64,000 bases of DNA from Bathynomus jamesi (GCA_023014485.1 JAJOZX010005631.1:142501-206500); one strand, 5' to 3'; shown: positions 33,903-44,374, counted from the first letter of the stretch. Made by a program: numbers and translations. Notes: generated by a model from the sequence alone, not told the origin.

Positions 33903-34853
33903 CCCTTACCCTGTTGAATTCACAGGCACTGCCAAATTTTTCATAGAATATTTAAATACTCTTCAAAGAATAAAATATTCAAACTTTGGTGAGAATGACT
34001 CAAATAATGCATTCTGACTCTCGCGTGATACCAGAGGACATTTGATAAATAACGACAAATAATATATTATTCATATGCCCTAACGAAGGCGAACAGCTGT
34101 CAGCATTCTCGTTAAACACACAAGAGTAACTATGATTAAATGCTTTCTGGTTCCAGGCCCTGCATGTTATGAGTTAATTAAGGTCATTCTCATTGATAAC
34201 CAATACAAATATAAGGTCTTCTGCCAAATTAGGTCGGATTTATACCCTAATGAAAGCAGGAACGAATCGATACGTAATTAATAACATTATTATGAATGGT
34301 TTTATTAATGTTGTGTTGTAAATCTACTGTTGGTTGTTCATCAAAGAATAGGCTAACAAACTACTTTATTAGAGAAATGTCATTTTTTTTTCCTTAAGAT
34401 TTGTTTTTACGAATATATCAAATATATATATAGTGTTTCGGAAAGAAGTTCACCTATAAGAATAAAATTTAGAAAAACCATAAAAAGTTAATCATTAGAA
34501 ATATTCTGTTTTGCTCTGAATATTTTATTCTGTTTGGTGACAGTACTAAATCTCAAAGATAAAACACAATCATTACTGATTAGTAATTTTTTGTGGCTTT
34601 TAGGAATTATATGTTTCTACGCGAACTTTTTTCCGAGACTGTAAACCATAAATTTCGCGTACAATTCAGGAAAAATATTACCGAAAATTGAATATTAAAA
34701 AGTTTCTGTTTGTGGAGAAACGGGCTTATGACATGGTTTTGCTGTTATTAACGCCAGTAATAACAATAAAAATAATAGCAATAACATTGAAAATAGGAAC
34801 AATCAGTTCCCTTCATCCTCCGCTCCATTCATATCGGGAAGGTATGGAATGTA
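33903..34853. other. Unannotated AT-rich spacer
   Basis: Nothing supported. GTGTTTCGGAAAGAAGTTCACC at 34,433 resembles a mariner-type end but has no visible partner. Confidence 0.4.
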
Positions 34854-34969
34854 CACAGGGTTGACAAAAGTAAATAGACACCACGATGATTGTCCTAAAG
34901 AACAAATGGCAAAGCTCATCAATGACGTGCCAAAACGAGTGTCAGCTTTACATAATGCAAAGGGAAAAG

Positions 34970-35250
34970 GGTTATTTTGCATTATCCTCCCAACACTAAT
35001 TTTTTTATATAATGTTGGTTTGGTTTTGGTTATGGTACTTTATTTTCCTTCCATTATAAAAAAAATTAGTGTTTGTATTAGGTTAGGTTAGGTTTGGTTA
35101 GGTTAGGTTTGGTTAGGTTAGGTTAGGTTAGGTTTGGTTAGGTTAGGTTTGGTTAGGTTAGGTTAGGTTAGGTTACGGTAAAAACAGCCCGCCGCAGGCG
35201 TTAGCCGTTATAAAAAAAAATTAGTGTTGGGAGGATAATGCAAAAGTACC
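34970..35250. mobile_element. Fold-back element FB-1 with TTAGG interior
   Basis: Terminal repeats GGTTATTTTGCATTATCC (left) and GGTACTTTTGCATTATCC (right, reverse complement), continuing CTCCCAACACTAATTTTTT. Flanked by GGGAAAAG at 34,962-34,969 and 35,251-35,258, an exact 8-bp duplication. The interior is mostly TTAGG/TTTGG repeats (35,073-35,176). No ORF. Ends resemble those of FB-2 at 36,156-37,241. Confidence 0.85.
35073..35176. repeat. Interstitial TTAGG repeat array
   Basis: About 20 units of TTAGG with regularly spaced TTTGG variants. The arthropod telomere motif, here inside a transposed fold-back. Confidence 0.92.
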
Positions 35251-35376
35251 GGGAAAAGCAATACGATTCTAAATATATTGATTCAATAAATTTGTTTTTA
35301 TTTACTGACTTTTATGATCAAATCAGAAACTATGAAAAAACCAAAAGTGTCTATTTACTTTATTGTCAACATTCTG

Positions 35377-35865
35377 TATATCAGAATTTATATTTAAAAA
35401 TTTTTGAGTACTTTGCCAGTGAAATAAAGTTGCAAACTTTTAAACAAAACCTTCATTGCACGTGTCATTTCTTTTTAATAAACAAATATCACTCATAAGC
35501 TATAGAATAACATTTTGTTCTTCAACCCCCAACCACAAGTGCAACTCCGAACCCCTCCCTCCCTACATTCCCCAGCTACAGAACTGAAAATTATCCAAAT
35601 AAATCATTTATTTAATATTTGAACCCCTTTTTTATGGAGTTTCTACAAATATTTTTTAGAGCAAAAATATTTTTCATAACAGTTAAAGACATTTATTAAC
35701 AGTTCAATATAATGAATCAAATCTCACGCAATACGGCCTCAGTTGAACGAAGTTATACACTTTTCAAACCCTGTTGTAAGATTTGCGAGAACGGTATAAG
35801 CTATATACTAAAATCACGATATGAAAAGAGAAAATTATTAAAATTTTTACATCCTCACAACTACA
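35377..35865. other. Unannotated spacer
   Basis: AT-rich; no supported gene or repeat. Confidence 0.4.
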
Positions 35866-35968
35866 GGGTGTCCCACAAATTCTTTTACCACCCCCCCCAA
35901 TTACATATAGATCTATGTTTTATATAATATATAAGGTTCAGGGGTAAAGAGACTTATGGAACACTCTG
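35866..35968. mobile_element. Mini-MITE, 103 bp
   Basis: Inverted ends CAGGGTGTCCCACAAATTCT / CAGAGTGTTCCATAAGTCTC, TA on both sides. Palindromic, non-coding. Confidence 0.8.
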
Positions 35969-36155
35969 TAGAACATAAGAAAACATTTATGCAATATACT
36001 CTTCTAACAAGCCATAATAGATTACTCAAAAAAAATTATATCACTTCCTCTTCCCCGATCGGTGAATATTGGAGAGCGTATAAAGGCGAAAGTAAGTTCG
36101 TTTAAAGGCGAAATATTTCGATATGTTCACTTTAGTTCATTTCAGTTAAGTTCAG

Positions 36156-37241
36156 GGATCTTTTAAACTATTCCCCCCACCCCAGCATACTCTTTTCAAC
36201 AATCACCACCCCAGTGTTGATCTTTTCAAATATATCCCCCCCCAAAGTTTAAACTCTGGAAATTAACCAAAATAAGATAAGAAAACAATAACAAATTTAT
36301 TATTTATTGCAAACATATATTAAATAGAGAACCATTATTTACATAGGATAAAATTTGAATGCCCGGTTAGGTGAACTGTACGCCCTTGACGGTTGGTTAG
36401 GTTTAGTCGTGATATTTGGTTTAGTTTTAACGAAAATATCACGACTAAACCTAACCAATCGTCAAGGGCGTACAGTTGATCTAACCGGGCATTCAATGAA
36501 CCTAACCGAGTATTCAGTTGAATTAACCGGGCATTCAATTAACCTTACCGGGCATATATATATATATATATTATATATATATATATCGAAACCTACGGTA
36601 AAATTATTGAATGCCCGGTTAGGTCAACTGTACGCCCTTGACGAGTGGTTAGGTTAAGTCGTGATATTTTCGTTAAAACGCGGGATATTTTTGCTACCCG
36701 CACGAAGGGTAGTAAAAATAACTGAATGCCCGGTTAGGTTAATTGAATGCCAGGTTAGGTCAAGCGAATACCCGGTTAGTTCATTGAATGCCCGGTTAGG
36801 TCAACTATACGCCCTTGACGATTGGTTAGGTTTAGTCGTGATATTTTCGTTAAAACTAACGAAAATATCACGACTAAACCTAACCAATCGTCAAGGGCGT
36901 ACAATTGACCTAACCGGGCATTCAAATTTATTCTATGTAAATAATGGTTCTCTATTTATTATATGTTTGCAATAAATAATAAATTTATTATTGTTTTCCT
37001 ATCTTATTTTGGTTAATTTGCAGAGTTTAAAATTAAACTTTGGGGGAGATATAGTTGAAAAGATCAACATTGGGGTGGTGATTGTTGAAAAGAGTATGTT
37101 GGGGGGAAATAGTTTAAAAGATCTATTATGTAAATAAGATAAGTAAAACCTGTTAAATTATCTTCCCCTAATATTGACCTTTTAAACTACTGTATGTCCC
37201 ACCTCTCTGAAGCTGGGGGGAGGGAATAGTTTAAAAGATCC
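36156..37241. mobile_element. Fold-back element FB-2
   Basis: Termini GGATCTTTTAAACTATTCCC (left) and its reverse complement (right), flanked by AAGTTCAG at 36,148-36,155 and 37,242-37,249, an exact 8-bp duplication. Long arms of about 220 bp (36,156-36,372 against 36,915-37,135) enclose a core made of direct and inverted copies of a module running GAATGCCCGGTTAGGT ... ACGCCCTTGACGATTGG ... GTCGTGATATTTTCGTT. About 21-bp tandem units of TTGAATGCCCGGTTAGGTCA occur at 36,720-36,815. No real ORF: the small frames are translated repeats. Confidence 0.88.
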
Positions 37242-37454
37242 AAGTTCAGTTTTGTATCTCTCTAATTCATACTCCTTGAAACAAGTGATCGAAGTTGAAG
37301 AACAACTTATCCTCTTCGATAACAAATTACCTTACAAATAGCAGTTGTTGCAATGAGAGCAAATATAGTGGAACTCAGCCATGTATTTATTGTTAAGACT
37401 TCGTCGAACTTGAACGATTTCATTTTAGAGTGACATGTCTCGTTAATTGTTGTC

Positions 37455-37665
37455 GTTTAATGGGGTTATTTAACCTCCTTCACAACATCCAAGGTCATAT
37501 AACGGAGGGGACCTACAACTTTAGGTGGGATCCGAACCACGAGTCGTTACATAATCTGGACGCAGAGGACGGTCTCCCATCCAACTACTACCCAAACCTA
37601 ATGTCGGTCAACTTCGCTGACCGCCGGGAAGTGGTATTACGACATTGGCCACGACGTAGCCCTGG
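37455..37665 (-). mobile_element. 5S-rRNA-headed SINE, copy 1
   Basis: On the minus strand the head aligns along most of 5S rRNA: GCCAATGTCGTAATACCAC at the start, GGTCAGCGAAGTTGACCGAC in the middle, and the internal promoter region GGTAGTAGTTGGATGGGAG followed by ACCG. After this comes a tRNA-like B box (GTGGTTCGGATCCCAC) and a body AAAGTTGTAGGTCCCCTCC. Copies at 39,075 and 61,735 share the layout. Confidence 0.8.
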
Positions 37666-37924
37666 CTAGTTGAATCAAAACAATGGTTTCTGATACCTCT
37701 CGAACCAGGTCCGAGCCCCACTTGTTCCCAATTTGTAAATAAACTCCGTTTTTAGTTTTTTATCTATCAAAATGCAGTTATTGTACTAAAAGCATTTATA
37801 TGAAGATAAATACGTGGTTCACCTTCAGTAAGTAATAAATTTCTATGTTTACATGCAAAGAGGTTACCTTAGAAAAACATTCCAGTTTTTAAGAAGAGGA
37901 AATAGCAAGAAGCGATATCTTTAC

Positions 37925-38045
37925 TGAAAATGTAGTGAACATTTAGTGAAAATGTAGTGACAATGTAATAAAAATATAGTGAACATTTAGTGAAAATGTA
38001 GTGAAAATGTAATAAAAATATAGTGAAAATGTGTTGAAAATTTAT
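37925..38045. repeat. Minisatellite, about 11-bp core
   Basis: Repeated GAAAATGTAGT / GAACATTTAGT / AATAAAAATATAGT units in two higher-order copies. Confidence 0.85.
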
Positions 38046-38331
38046 GAAGTGACGCTGAGATGCGGGATAGTTCTGCTATCATAGCAAACTTCTGCAGTTG
38101 ATTATTGTAAGTCGTTTAAATAATGTTCCAATCTCGTGATTACGTTTTTCTTAATTTTACCTATTTAAAACTGGATACAATTTAGGATATCTTAACTAAA
38201 GGAGGTAACTTACGTAGTCCAAAATATTTCAGCACTGTATAGAAGGGTTTGCTTCCCCTCCTCATCGCCCCTTTATTTATGCATAACTATTTTTTTCGAC
38301 TAGTAACACTATCTCTATTATTTAAACTATA

Positions 38332-38424
38332 TAGGGTGTTCCATAACTCCCTTTACTATTTTTACCCCTCACCCTATTCTAATAAGAAAAGGTTCAAGGG
38401 TAAAGGGAATTATGGGACACCCTG
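38332..38424. mobile_element. Mini-MITE, 93 bp
   Basis: Ends TAGGGTGTTCCATAACTCCC / CAGGGTGTCCCATAATTCCC in inverted orientation with TA flanks. Confidence 0.8.
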
Positions 38425-38478
38425 TACATTTATACGGTCGCGTCTTGTAGTCTTAATGATTTTACACCAAACTATGTA

Positions 38479-39040
38479 CAGGGCTATTTAAAATTATTCA
38501 TCCGATTTCAACTGAGAATACTTCCGTACCTATCAACCGTGCATCAACTGGGCATACACCACATGAAAGAGGAAATCTCTGAGTTTTACAAGATCACCGC
38601 AAGAGGGCTCCAAAGTCACGCTTTGGCCTAGCCTAGCAACAAACAGTCAGTGTGAAAATGGCGTCCGCACAGCAGAAGGCGTTTTGTGTGTTGCAGTTTT
38701 CAAGCTGTAAATCAGTAGTCACAGTGCAGTGTGAGTTTCATCGACGTTACAGAACAGATCCACCGGGTGCTCAGAGCATCCGTCGGTGGTATCGGCAGTT
38801 CGAGGCAGTTACTGCCACAGAGTCAGTGACAACGGACATGCTGGAGCGAGTATGGGAGGAATTCGACTATCGTGTCGACGTTGCTCGTGTAACTAAGGGA
38901 AGTCACATAGAGCATTTATGAGGTGATAGACAAAATTTAGACAGTTTTTCTTTTGGTTGATGTATCAACCATCACTCTGTATTTGTAACATTAAAAAATA
39001 TTCTCATTTGAAATCAGGTGAATCATTTTAAATAGCCCTG
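38479..39040 (+). mobile_element. Mariner-like element with in-frame internal deletion
   Basis: Inverted ends CAGGGCTATTTAAAATTATT / CAGGGCTATTTAAAATGATT, continuing to about 33 bp, with TA at 38,477-38,478 and 39,041-39,042. It encodes one small intact ORF. Confidence 0.88.
38652..38921 (+). CDS. Mini-transposase: HTH domain fused to C-terminal tail
   Basis: An open 89-codon ORF. Residues 7-55 form the DUF4817-type helix-turn-helix of arthropod mariner transposases (AFCVLQFSSCKSVVTVQCEF, then RRYRTDPPGAQSIRRWYRQF). From about residue 63 the text is the extreme C-terminus of the same transposases (MLERVWEEFDYRVDVARVTK then GSHIEHL). The second HTH and the entire DDE core are missing, yet the junction keeps the frame. 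The protein, if made, could bind element ends but not catalyse; a regulatory role is only a possibility. ATG at 38,658 is an alternative start. Confidence 0.7.
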   Translation: MKMASAQQKAFCVLQFSSCKSVVTVQCEFHRRYRTDPPGAQSIRRWYRQFEAVTATESVTTDMLERVWEEFDYRVDVARVTKGSHIEHL

Positions 39041-39074
39041 TATAATAATAATGTTTTGGTTTGTTTGACCTCTT

Positions 39075-39245
39075 GTGTATCGACAAAGGTCGTGTAATGA
39101 AGTGTTTCTACACAGCTTTACCAAGGATCCGAACTATAGGTCGCTACATCATCTGACCGTAGAGAACGGTTACTCATCCACCTACTGAATAGACCCAACG
39201 TCACTTAATCAAACGGGAAGCTGTGTTACAACATTGCCACGACGT
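39075..39245 (-). mobile_element. 5S-rRNA-headed SINE, copy 2, diverged
   Basis: Same order of blocks as the copies at 37.5 and 61.7 kb: GGATCCGAAC, AACGGTTACTCATCCACCTA, GGGAAGCTGTGTTACAACAT on the plus strand. More diverged. Confidence 0.65.
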
Positions 39246-39514
39246 GAACTTAATACCAAATGATGGAGAGATGCAAACGTTTTTGTTGCGAGTTTCAATA
39301 AGATTTTCACTGGTTTATAAATTTTAATTTCTTTATTATAAAATTTCATATTTTATAATGAATTCACTAAAAATAATTAGGCGAGTAAAGTGCAAAAAAA
39401 GTTAAAAATATCAATATTAAATTTTTTATTCGAAAGTATGAGGAATTTTTTTAACTTTTGTTACTGAATTTAGTTTCATAGAGTATTGATAAAAAAGATG
39501 CCAAATTGATTTTT

Positions 39515-39946
39515 TTTATGCAGGAAGGAGGGGCCAAGGGCGAACATCCGCTAAAACGCCCCCTCCTCATAGAAGAAGAGAGCCGGAATCAAGGTCCAGA
39601 GTAAATCTGGTGGTACATGTTTTCCTTAAAGGAAGAAGCATGCAGTTGAGAGTTCAGAAAATCAGTGTCTGTTATAATAGCGATAGTAAAGATTGAATGA
39701 GGCAACATTGCGGGGAAAAGAGAATAACTGAAGACATTCAGTAAGAGGCGAAGAAATGATGAGACGAAAAGCCTTTGATTCCACTCTGTCAAGTAGAGCT
39801 GTGTGAATTAAGCCACCCCATACATAAGAAGTGTACTCCATAGAGGGGCAAGCAAGACCCCTGTACAGAGACAACAACCGAGTGTAGGTGAAGAAACTGC
39901 GAAAAGAGTATGTGCGCAAATACATACATGTATAAAAATATTTCAC
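39515..39946 (-). pseudogene. NLR-B RT C-terminal fragment
   Basis: Minus strand carries FTYTRLLSLYRGLACPSMEY, TSYVWGGLIHTALLDRVESK, AFRLIISSPLTECLQ and RNVASFNLYYRYYN, the same segment as 2128-2450. A frame change follows, and then the same GC-rich 3' end ending at an A run near 39,515 (T run on the plus strand). 5'-truncated near 39,946. Confidence 0.8.
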
Positions 39947-39949
39947 ACC

Positions 39950-40784
39950 TTAACGAAACATATTTGTATTTTATATTCTCTCCACCACTTGACTGACGGG
40001 AAAACAGGGAGATACATAAATTTTTTAGATTGATATATGAATATGTTACAAATGGGTATTGCACCGATATTTTTCCTCTAGGCTACTATTTTAAATACAT
40101 TTTGTGTTATACTTCTGTTACAGCTTAAAGTTTGAAGTAAACTGTTTTTTTTTTACAGTTTTACCACAGCTGTATATCGTTACGTTTGCTTACTGAAAAG
40201 CATAATAAAGGAATGAGTAACTCTCTGTTGTAAAATCTATTTGTATAAATCTACATATACAGAAGAGACTTTAAGTATTAAACACAGTGATTTCTCTGGA
40301 GAATTTTTAGTTATGGAGTTGTGGAATGTGAGGAGGATTGGGGCCCGGGGTTGCGGTTGGGGATTGAAGAATAAAACCCCTGTATAGCTTATGAATTATA
40401 AGAAAAAGAGACTTGCATGCAAGGGCTTATTTATTTAAAAAATGAAACCATATTTGCAGCTTCATTTCAATGTTGCATTTCATGAATTTTTTAAAATATA
40501 AATTCTAAGTTACGTTTCCCCCCTTTCCTCATTTTGCCTGGAGCTAAAGAGGAGAAGAATTTATTATTATTATTATTATTATTATTATATTTTCGGAAGA
40601 AGTGTTTTTTTGGTAAATCAGTGTATTTTGTCACGAATTAAAATATAAATAAAATAAAGTAAGCGAAAAATTAGCATTACGTTATTTTTTAATTTTCAAT
40701 TTCTGAGTCAAAGAAACCAGATTCGAATCCTGGTGACGAATAATTTTTGCATAGGCAAATGTGCACGGTTATTCGCTCATGTGT

Positions 40785-40792
<8 letters not shown>
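39950..40792. other. Unannotated AT-rich spacer
   Basis: Contains a (TTA)n microsatellite at 40,559-40,590. No gene seen. Confidence 0.45.

Positions 40793-40820
<28 letters not shown>
40793..40820. repeat. (TA)n microsatellite
   Basis: Target of the mariner element beginning at 40,823. Confidence 0.95.
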
Positions 40821-40822
<2 letters not shown>

Positions 40823-40825
<3 letters not shown>

Positions 40826-42196
40826 TTTCATAACATGTGGGGGCGAAAACAATGAAAAAAGTTTATATAAACATATGCCCGAAATCGCTTTGTTTCCGAG
40901 TTACAGCCCGTTTTGTGTTCCAGCAAGTATCCGCCTTACCTTTAAAGGAAGTGCTCAAAATGACCGCCTTGTGCTTGAATACACGCCTCAACACGCCTCG
41001 TCATAGATTGCCTGGCGCGTTCAAACATTCCAGGTATTGCTCGGATTTTCTGGCATCCTTGTTCTACACGTTGGTGAAGCATTTCAACGTTGTCAATGGG
41101 TGTCACGTGAACGATGGATTTCAGATGACCCCACAGGTAAAAATCGAGTGGATTCAGGTCTGGGGAGCGAGCAGGCCACGCGATGGGTCCTCCACGCCCT
41201 ATCCATTTATCAGGGAAATGGTCATCCAAATAGTCTCTGGCTACTCGACTAAAATGAGGCAGAACGCCGTCATGCATAAACCACACACGACGTTGGACAC
41301 CAAGAGGAACTTCATCGGGTAAATCGCTTAAATCATCCCTTAAAAAAATTGGAATAGGATTCTCCTGTTAATCTTCCAGGCAAAACAAAAGGACCGATTA
41401 AGTTGTCGGCAATAAGTCCTGCCCATACATTGACACTAAATTGTTGTTGGTGCCTTGACTGGATGTGGCATGCGGATTCTCTTTGGCCCAGTGATGAGTG
41501 TTGTGAAAATTGATCATGCCATTTCTTGTGAAGGCAGCCTTATCAAAAAACAACACGGAGGATAGAAAAAGAGGATCGCGAGCACACTGTTGAAGGAACC
41601 AAGTACAAAAAGCCTCTCGTGGTGGGAAATCAGTTTCAGTAAGGCCTTGTACTCTCTGAATGTGATATGGGTAAAGCTGTTGTTCCCGTAAAATCCTCCA
41701 CACAGTTGTGTATCTTACACCCTCTGCTGCTGCTATCCTTCGGGTGCTGACACCAGAATGTTCCTCCACGCGATTCAGGACCCGCTCCTCCAACTCAACG
41801 GTTCTGGCGCTCATTGGTCTACCACCATCTGAAACTCGCTTGTTGAATGATTCTGTATCACCAAGACGCTCGTCTATTCTCTGAAAGGTCTTCTTATCTG
41901 GCAGACGGCGATTCAGAAACCTTTTCGCATACAGACGTCTTGCAGCGGCCGCATTACACTCGGCAAGTCCATACATGAGATGCATATCTGCCATTTCTCT
42001 GTTTGAATAAACCTCCATTCTCACTTTAAATGCACACTATCACTGAATAGCACAAAAACTTTTAAGGTTTTTTTTTCACTGGATTGCACTTATTCACGGT
42101 AAGAAGTTACGAATACGAACAGTGAAACACCGCGATGCACCTCTGACTGACTGATGGCTCTACACTCAACGATATTGAAACATGTCATAGAGTGTA
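40823..42196 (-). mobile_element. DD41D-type mariner, full-length but broken
   Basis: Left end GTGTTTCATAACATGTGGGG after TA in a TA microsatellite; a decayed partner, ACATGTCATAGAGTGTA, lies near 42,180-42,196. It spans a complete transposase in two frames. A further fragment of this end occurs inverted at 45,328-45,443. Confidence 0.75.
40942..42024 (-). pseudogene. DD41D mariner transposase
   Basis: Frame 1 (42,024-41,398) contains the N-terminal HTH (MHLMYGLAECNAAAARRLYA, then FQRIDERLGD), the second HTH (VSTRRIAAAEGVRYTTVWRI, then LREQQLYPYH) and the first catalytic Asp, residue 161, in LFFDKAAFTRNG. Frame 2 (41,286-40,942) has the second Asp in FMHDGVLPHF and, 42 residues on (41 between), the third Asp in SPDLNPLDFYLW, followed by the tail EACIQAQGGHFEHFL. 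The 41-residue spacing marks the DD41D group. The frames are broken between 41,290 and 41,400. All three Asp persist, so inactivation is by frame loss rather than catalytic change. Confidence 0.85.
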
Positions 42197-42199
42197 CGA

Positions 42200-42639
42200 A
42201 ACATTACAGTCGGCAAGGCCACACATGAAATAAGTCTCGTACACACTCACAAACATTGTCGACAAGTAGTGGCGTACATAAGGGGGGCATAGGGGGAATA
42301 GGCCCCGCATTGTCAAACTTATTACGACTCTCATTAAAGATATTTGAAAAAGAAAGTTTCAAAAATCGATAACTTTGCAACATTCACCACAAAAAAATCT
42401 TGATGTTCTATGGAATTTCAGTTATTTCATGGTTACCAGGACATGTTATTAACTCAAAACTCAAAAGCAATTTTGGCTGGCTTAGGAACGTTTATATATG
42501 TCTTTATACGTACGATTCATTTGTGCAAATTTAATTCTTTGCCCATAAATTGGAAATAAAATACAACTGAAGCCTTCTAAGATGCAATTCATTTTGATTC
42601 CAAATCACTGATCATCAATTTTGAGCTGACACACAAACA

Positions 42640-42642
<3 letters not shown>
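42200..42642. other. Unannotated spacer
   Basis: AT-rich. The stretch GGCGTACATAAGGGGGGCATAG ... near 42,270 resembles hAT-type termini but lacks a partner. Confidence 0.35.

Positions 42643-42714
<72 letters not shown>
42643..42714. repeat. (TA)n microsatellite
   Basis: About 36 TA units; target of the next element. Confidence 0.97.
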
Positions 42715-42716
<2 letters not shown>

Positions 42717-42719
<3 letters not shown>

Positions 42720-43483
42720 GGTGTCCCATAAGTCCGGCATCATAGGAAAAATAATAAAAAAAGGCAAAACAAAAGCTTTTATTTACAGAACGTGCTCAAT
42801 ATGTCCACCATTGTTTTCAATACACAAATTCAGACGTGATACCCAGTCAGCAAGCACACGGTGAATGATGTCAAGAGTAATGGTGTTACATGCCCTAATA
42901 ATGCGCTGCCGCAAATGTTCAACACTCCTAATTTTCTCTGCGTATACAAGCGCTTTCAAATGGCCCCAGAGATAAAAATCTAGTGGCGTGAGATCCGGGC
43001 TTCTAGCTGGCCATTCCACAGGCCCTCGTCGTCCTATCCAATGACCAGGGAATTGTTGGTATAGGTATTCCCTTACTTGTGTGCTGTAATGTGCAGGAGC
43101 GCCGTCTTGCTGGAACCATGTTGGGAAATTTTCTTCTTCGTTCAAGACACTGGGAAATGCTTCTTCCTTGAGCATACGTAGGTAGGTGCCTCCAGTGACA
43201 TGTTCATCGAAAAAGAGGGGGCCTGTGATGCGATCCTTCCAAATCCCACACCATACCATCAGCCGAGATGCACCTTGTTCCTTTGAAGAGGTGTAGCAGT
43301 GAGGGTTGTTTTGAGACCAGTAGCGGGTGTTCTGTCGATTTACCTCACCATTTCCATAAAAAAACAGCCTCGTCACTGAACAGAATGGTGGACGAGAAAT
43401 TGGCATCCCGAGCATAAATTATGGTTTGTAGAAATAGAAAAATATGAATTTCTCCTATGATGCCGGACTTATGGGACACCCTG
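42717..43483 (-). mobile_element. DD41D-type mariner lacking the DNA-binding domain
   Basis: About 32-bp terminal inverted repeats CAGGGTGTCCCATAAGTCCG continuing GCATCATAGGA, perfect by eye. Left TA flank; the right flank reads TG. It contains only the catalytic two thirds of a transposase. Confidence 0.9.
42783..43415 (-). pseudogene. DD41D mariner transposase, catalytic part
   Basis: Minus strand. The upstream frame reads RDANFSSTILFSDEAVF with the first catalytic Asp. A T-run frame slip near 43,365 shifts into the long frame YGNGEVNRQNTRYWS, then SRLMVWCGIWKDRITGPLFF, second Asp in FQQDGAPAHYST, and third Asp in SPDLTPLDFYLWGHLK with 41 residues between. The tail, LNLCIENNGGHIEHVL, is intact. 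The N-terminal HTH domains are deleted. It is the reciprocal of the elements at 22.6 and 38.5 kb, which keep HTH and lose the core. Confidence 0.85.
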
Positions 43484-43846
43484 TGTGTGTGTGTGTGACA
43501 CACTGTGTGTATATATATATACAGGGCCGGATCTAGAAGTTGCGAGGCCCTAGGCAGATCTAGAAACTGCGAGGCCCTAGGCCTATATATATGAAAATAT
43601 GAACTTAATTATCGGTACTATACCAGCAATATTAGAATCCCGCATAGACAGAACTATGCCAGCACTTAAAAATTAAACCAAACCAAAATAATCACGCATG
43701 GAAATTGTATAAGAAATATAAATAAACCATACAAATAAGTATAAATTATAATATGAATCAAGATTTGTATCGAAAATATAAGACAATGATTTCTAAGATT
43801 TATATAATATTATAGGTAATGACTTTCCATATTATACAAACGTTTT

Positions 43847-44330
43847 TCATATGTGATGTATAAGAGATGTTGACATTTCATTTTTTATAATAGTGAGCGA
43901 TCGACTTATCAGGCTAAATATTAATGCTTTAATATTTGGTTCAGATGCTCCTTGAATATTACAGCAATGCTTTTCTACTTTTCTTCGAGCTAAACTCTCA
44001 ATTAATTGAGAATAATCTAATGAATTTGTTATATCATTTTCTATTGATAACATAGCTAATGATTGCAATCTCGCTTGAGACATGGTGGAACGCAAATATG
44101 TTTTAATAAGTTTGAGACGCGAGAAACTTCTTTCAGCCGAAGCAACAGTAACTGGGATGGTTAATACTATTCGAAGTGCAACATAAACATTAGGCTAAAT
44201 CTCACTTAGTTGTTTTTGCACTATATAAACAAGGGCATTTCCGAGATCTGTTTTCTCAGGTATAAACCTGCAAAGTACTTTAAGTTCTTCATAGAGTTCT
44301 AAATCATTAATATCACTTGAACAGAACGCG
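43847..44330 (-). pseudogene. hAT transposase C-terminal (dimerisation) region
   Basis: Minus strand: DINDLELYEELKVLCRFIPE, then after one TAG PNVYVALRIVLTIPVTVASA, ERSFSRLKLIKTYLRSTMSQ and RLQSLAMLSIENDI. ASAERSFSRLK is the hATC signature. The catalytic part is missing. It resembles transposases annotated as zinc-finger MYM or TTF-type in arthropods. Confidence 0.8.
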
Positions 44331-44374
44331 CAAAACGGCTTGAGCGAGGCCCCCTTTGGCGCGAGGCCCTAGGC

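Larger units (their letters stand above)
34854..35376 (+). mobile_element. Internally deleted Tc1-like element, copy 2, interrupted
   Basis: Starts CACAGGGTTGACAAAAGTAA after TA and ends at 35,376 before TA. It keeps the Tc1 transposase C-terminus (CPKEQMAKLINDVPKRVSAL then HNAKGK). A 281-bp fold-back with an 8-bp duplication interrupts it. Without that insertion it is the same size as copy 1. Confidence 0.85.

Noticed and set aside
35073..35176. Chromosome end or fusion point
   Set aside because: The TTAGG tract is short, imperfect and wholly inside a transposed element with its own 8-bp duplication.
33681..35376. The two Tc1 derivatives as one large element with long inverted ends
   Set aside because: Both are in the same orientation, each with its own paired ends and TA flanks, so they are separate insertions.
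36355..36975. ORFs of 67-104 aa reading LTGHS / NARLGQLYALD repeats as a repeat protein
   Set aside because: Both strands are open because the DNA is a palindromic repeat; it is the core of a fold-back element.
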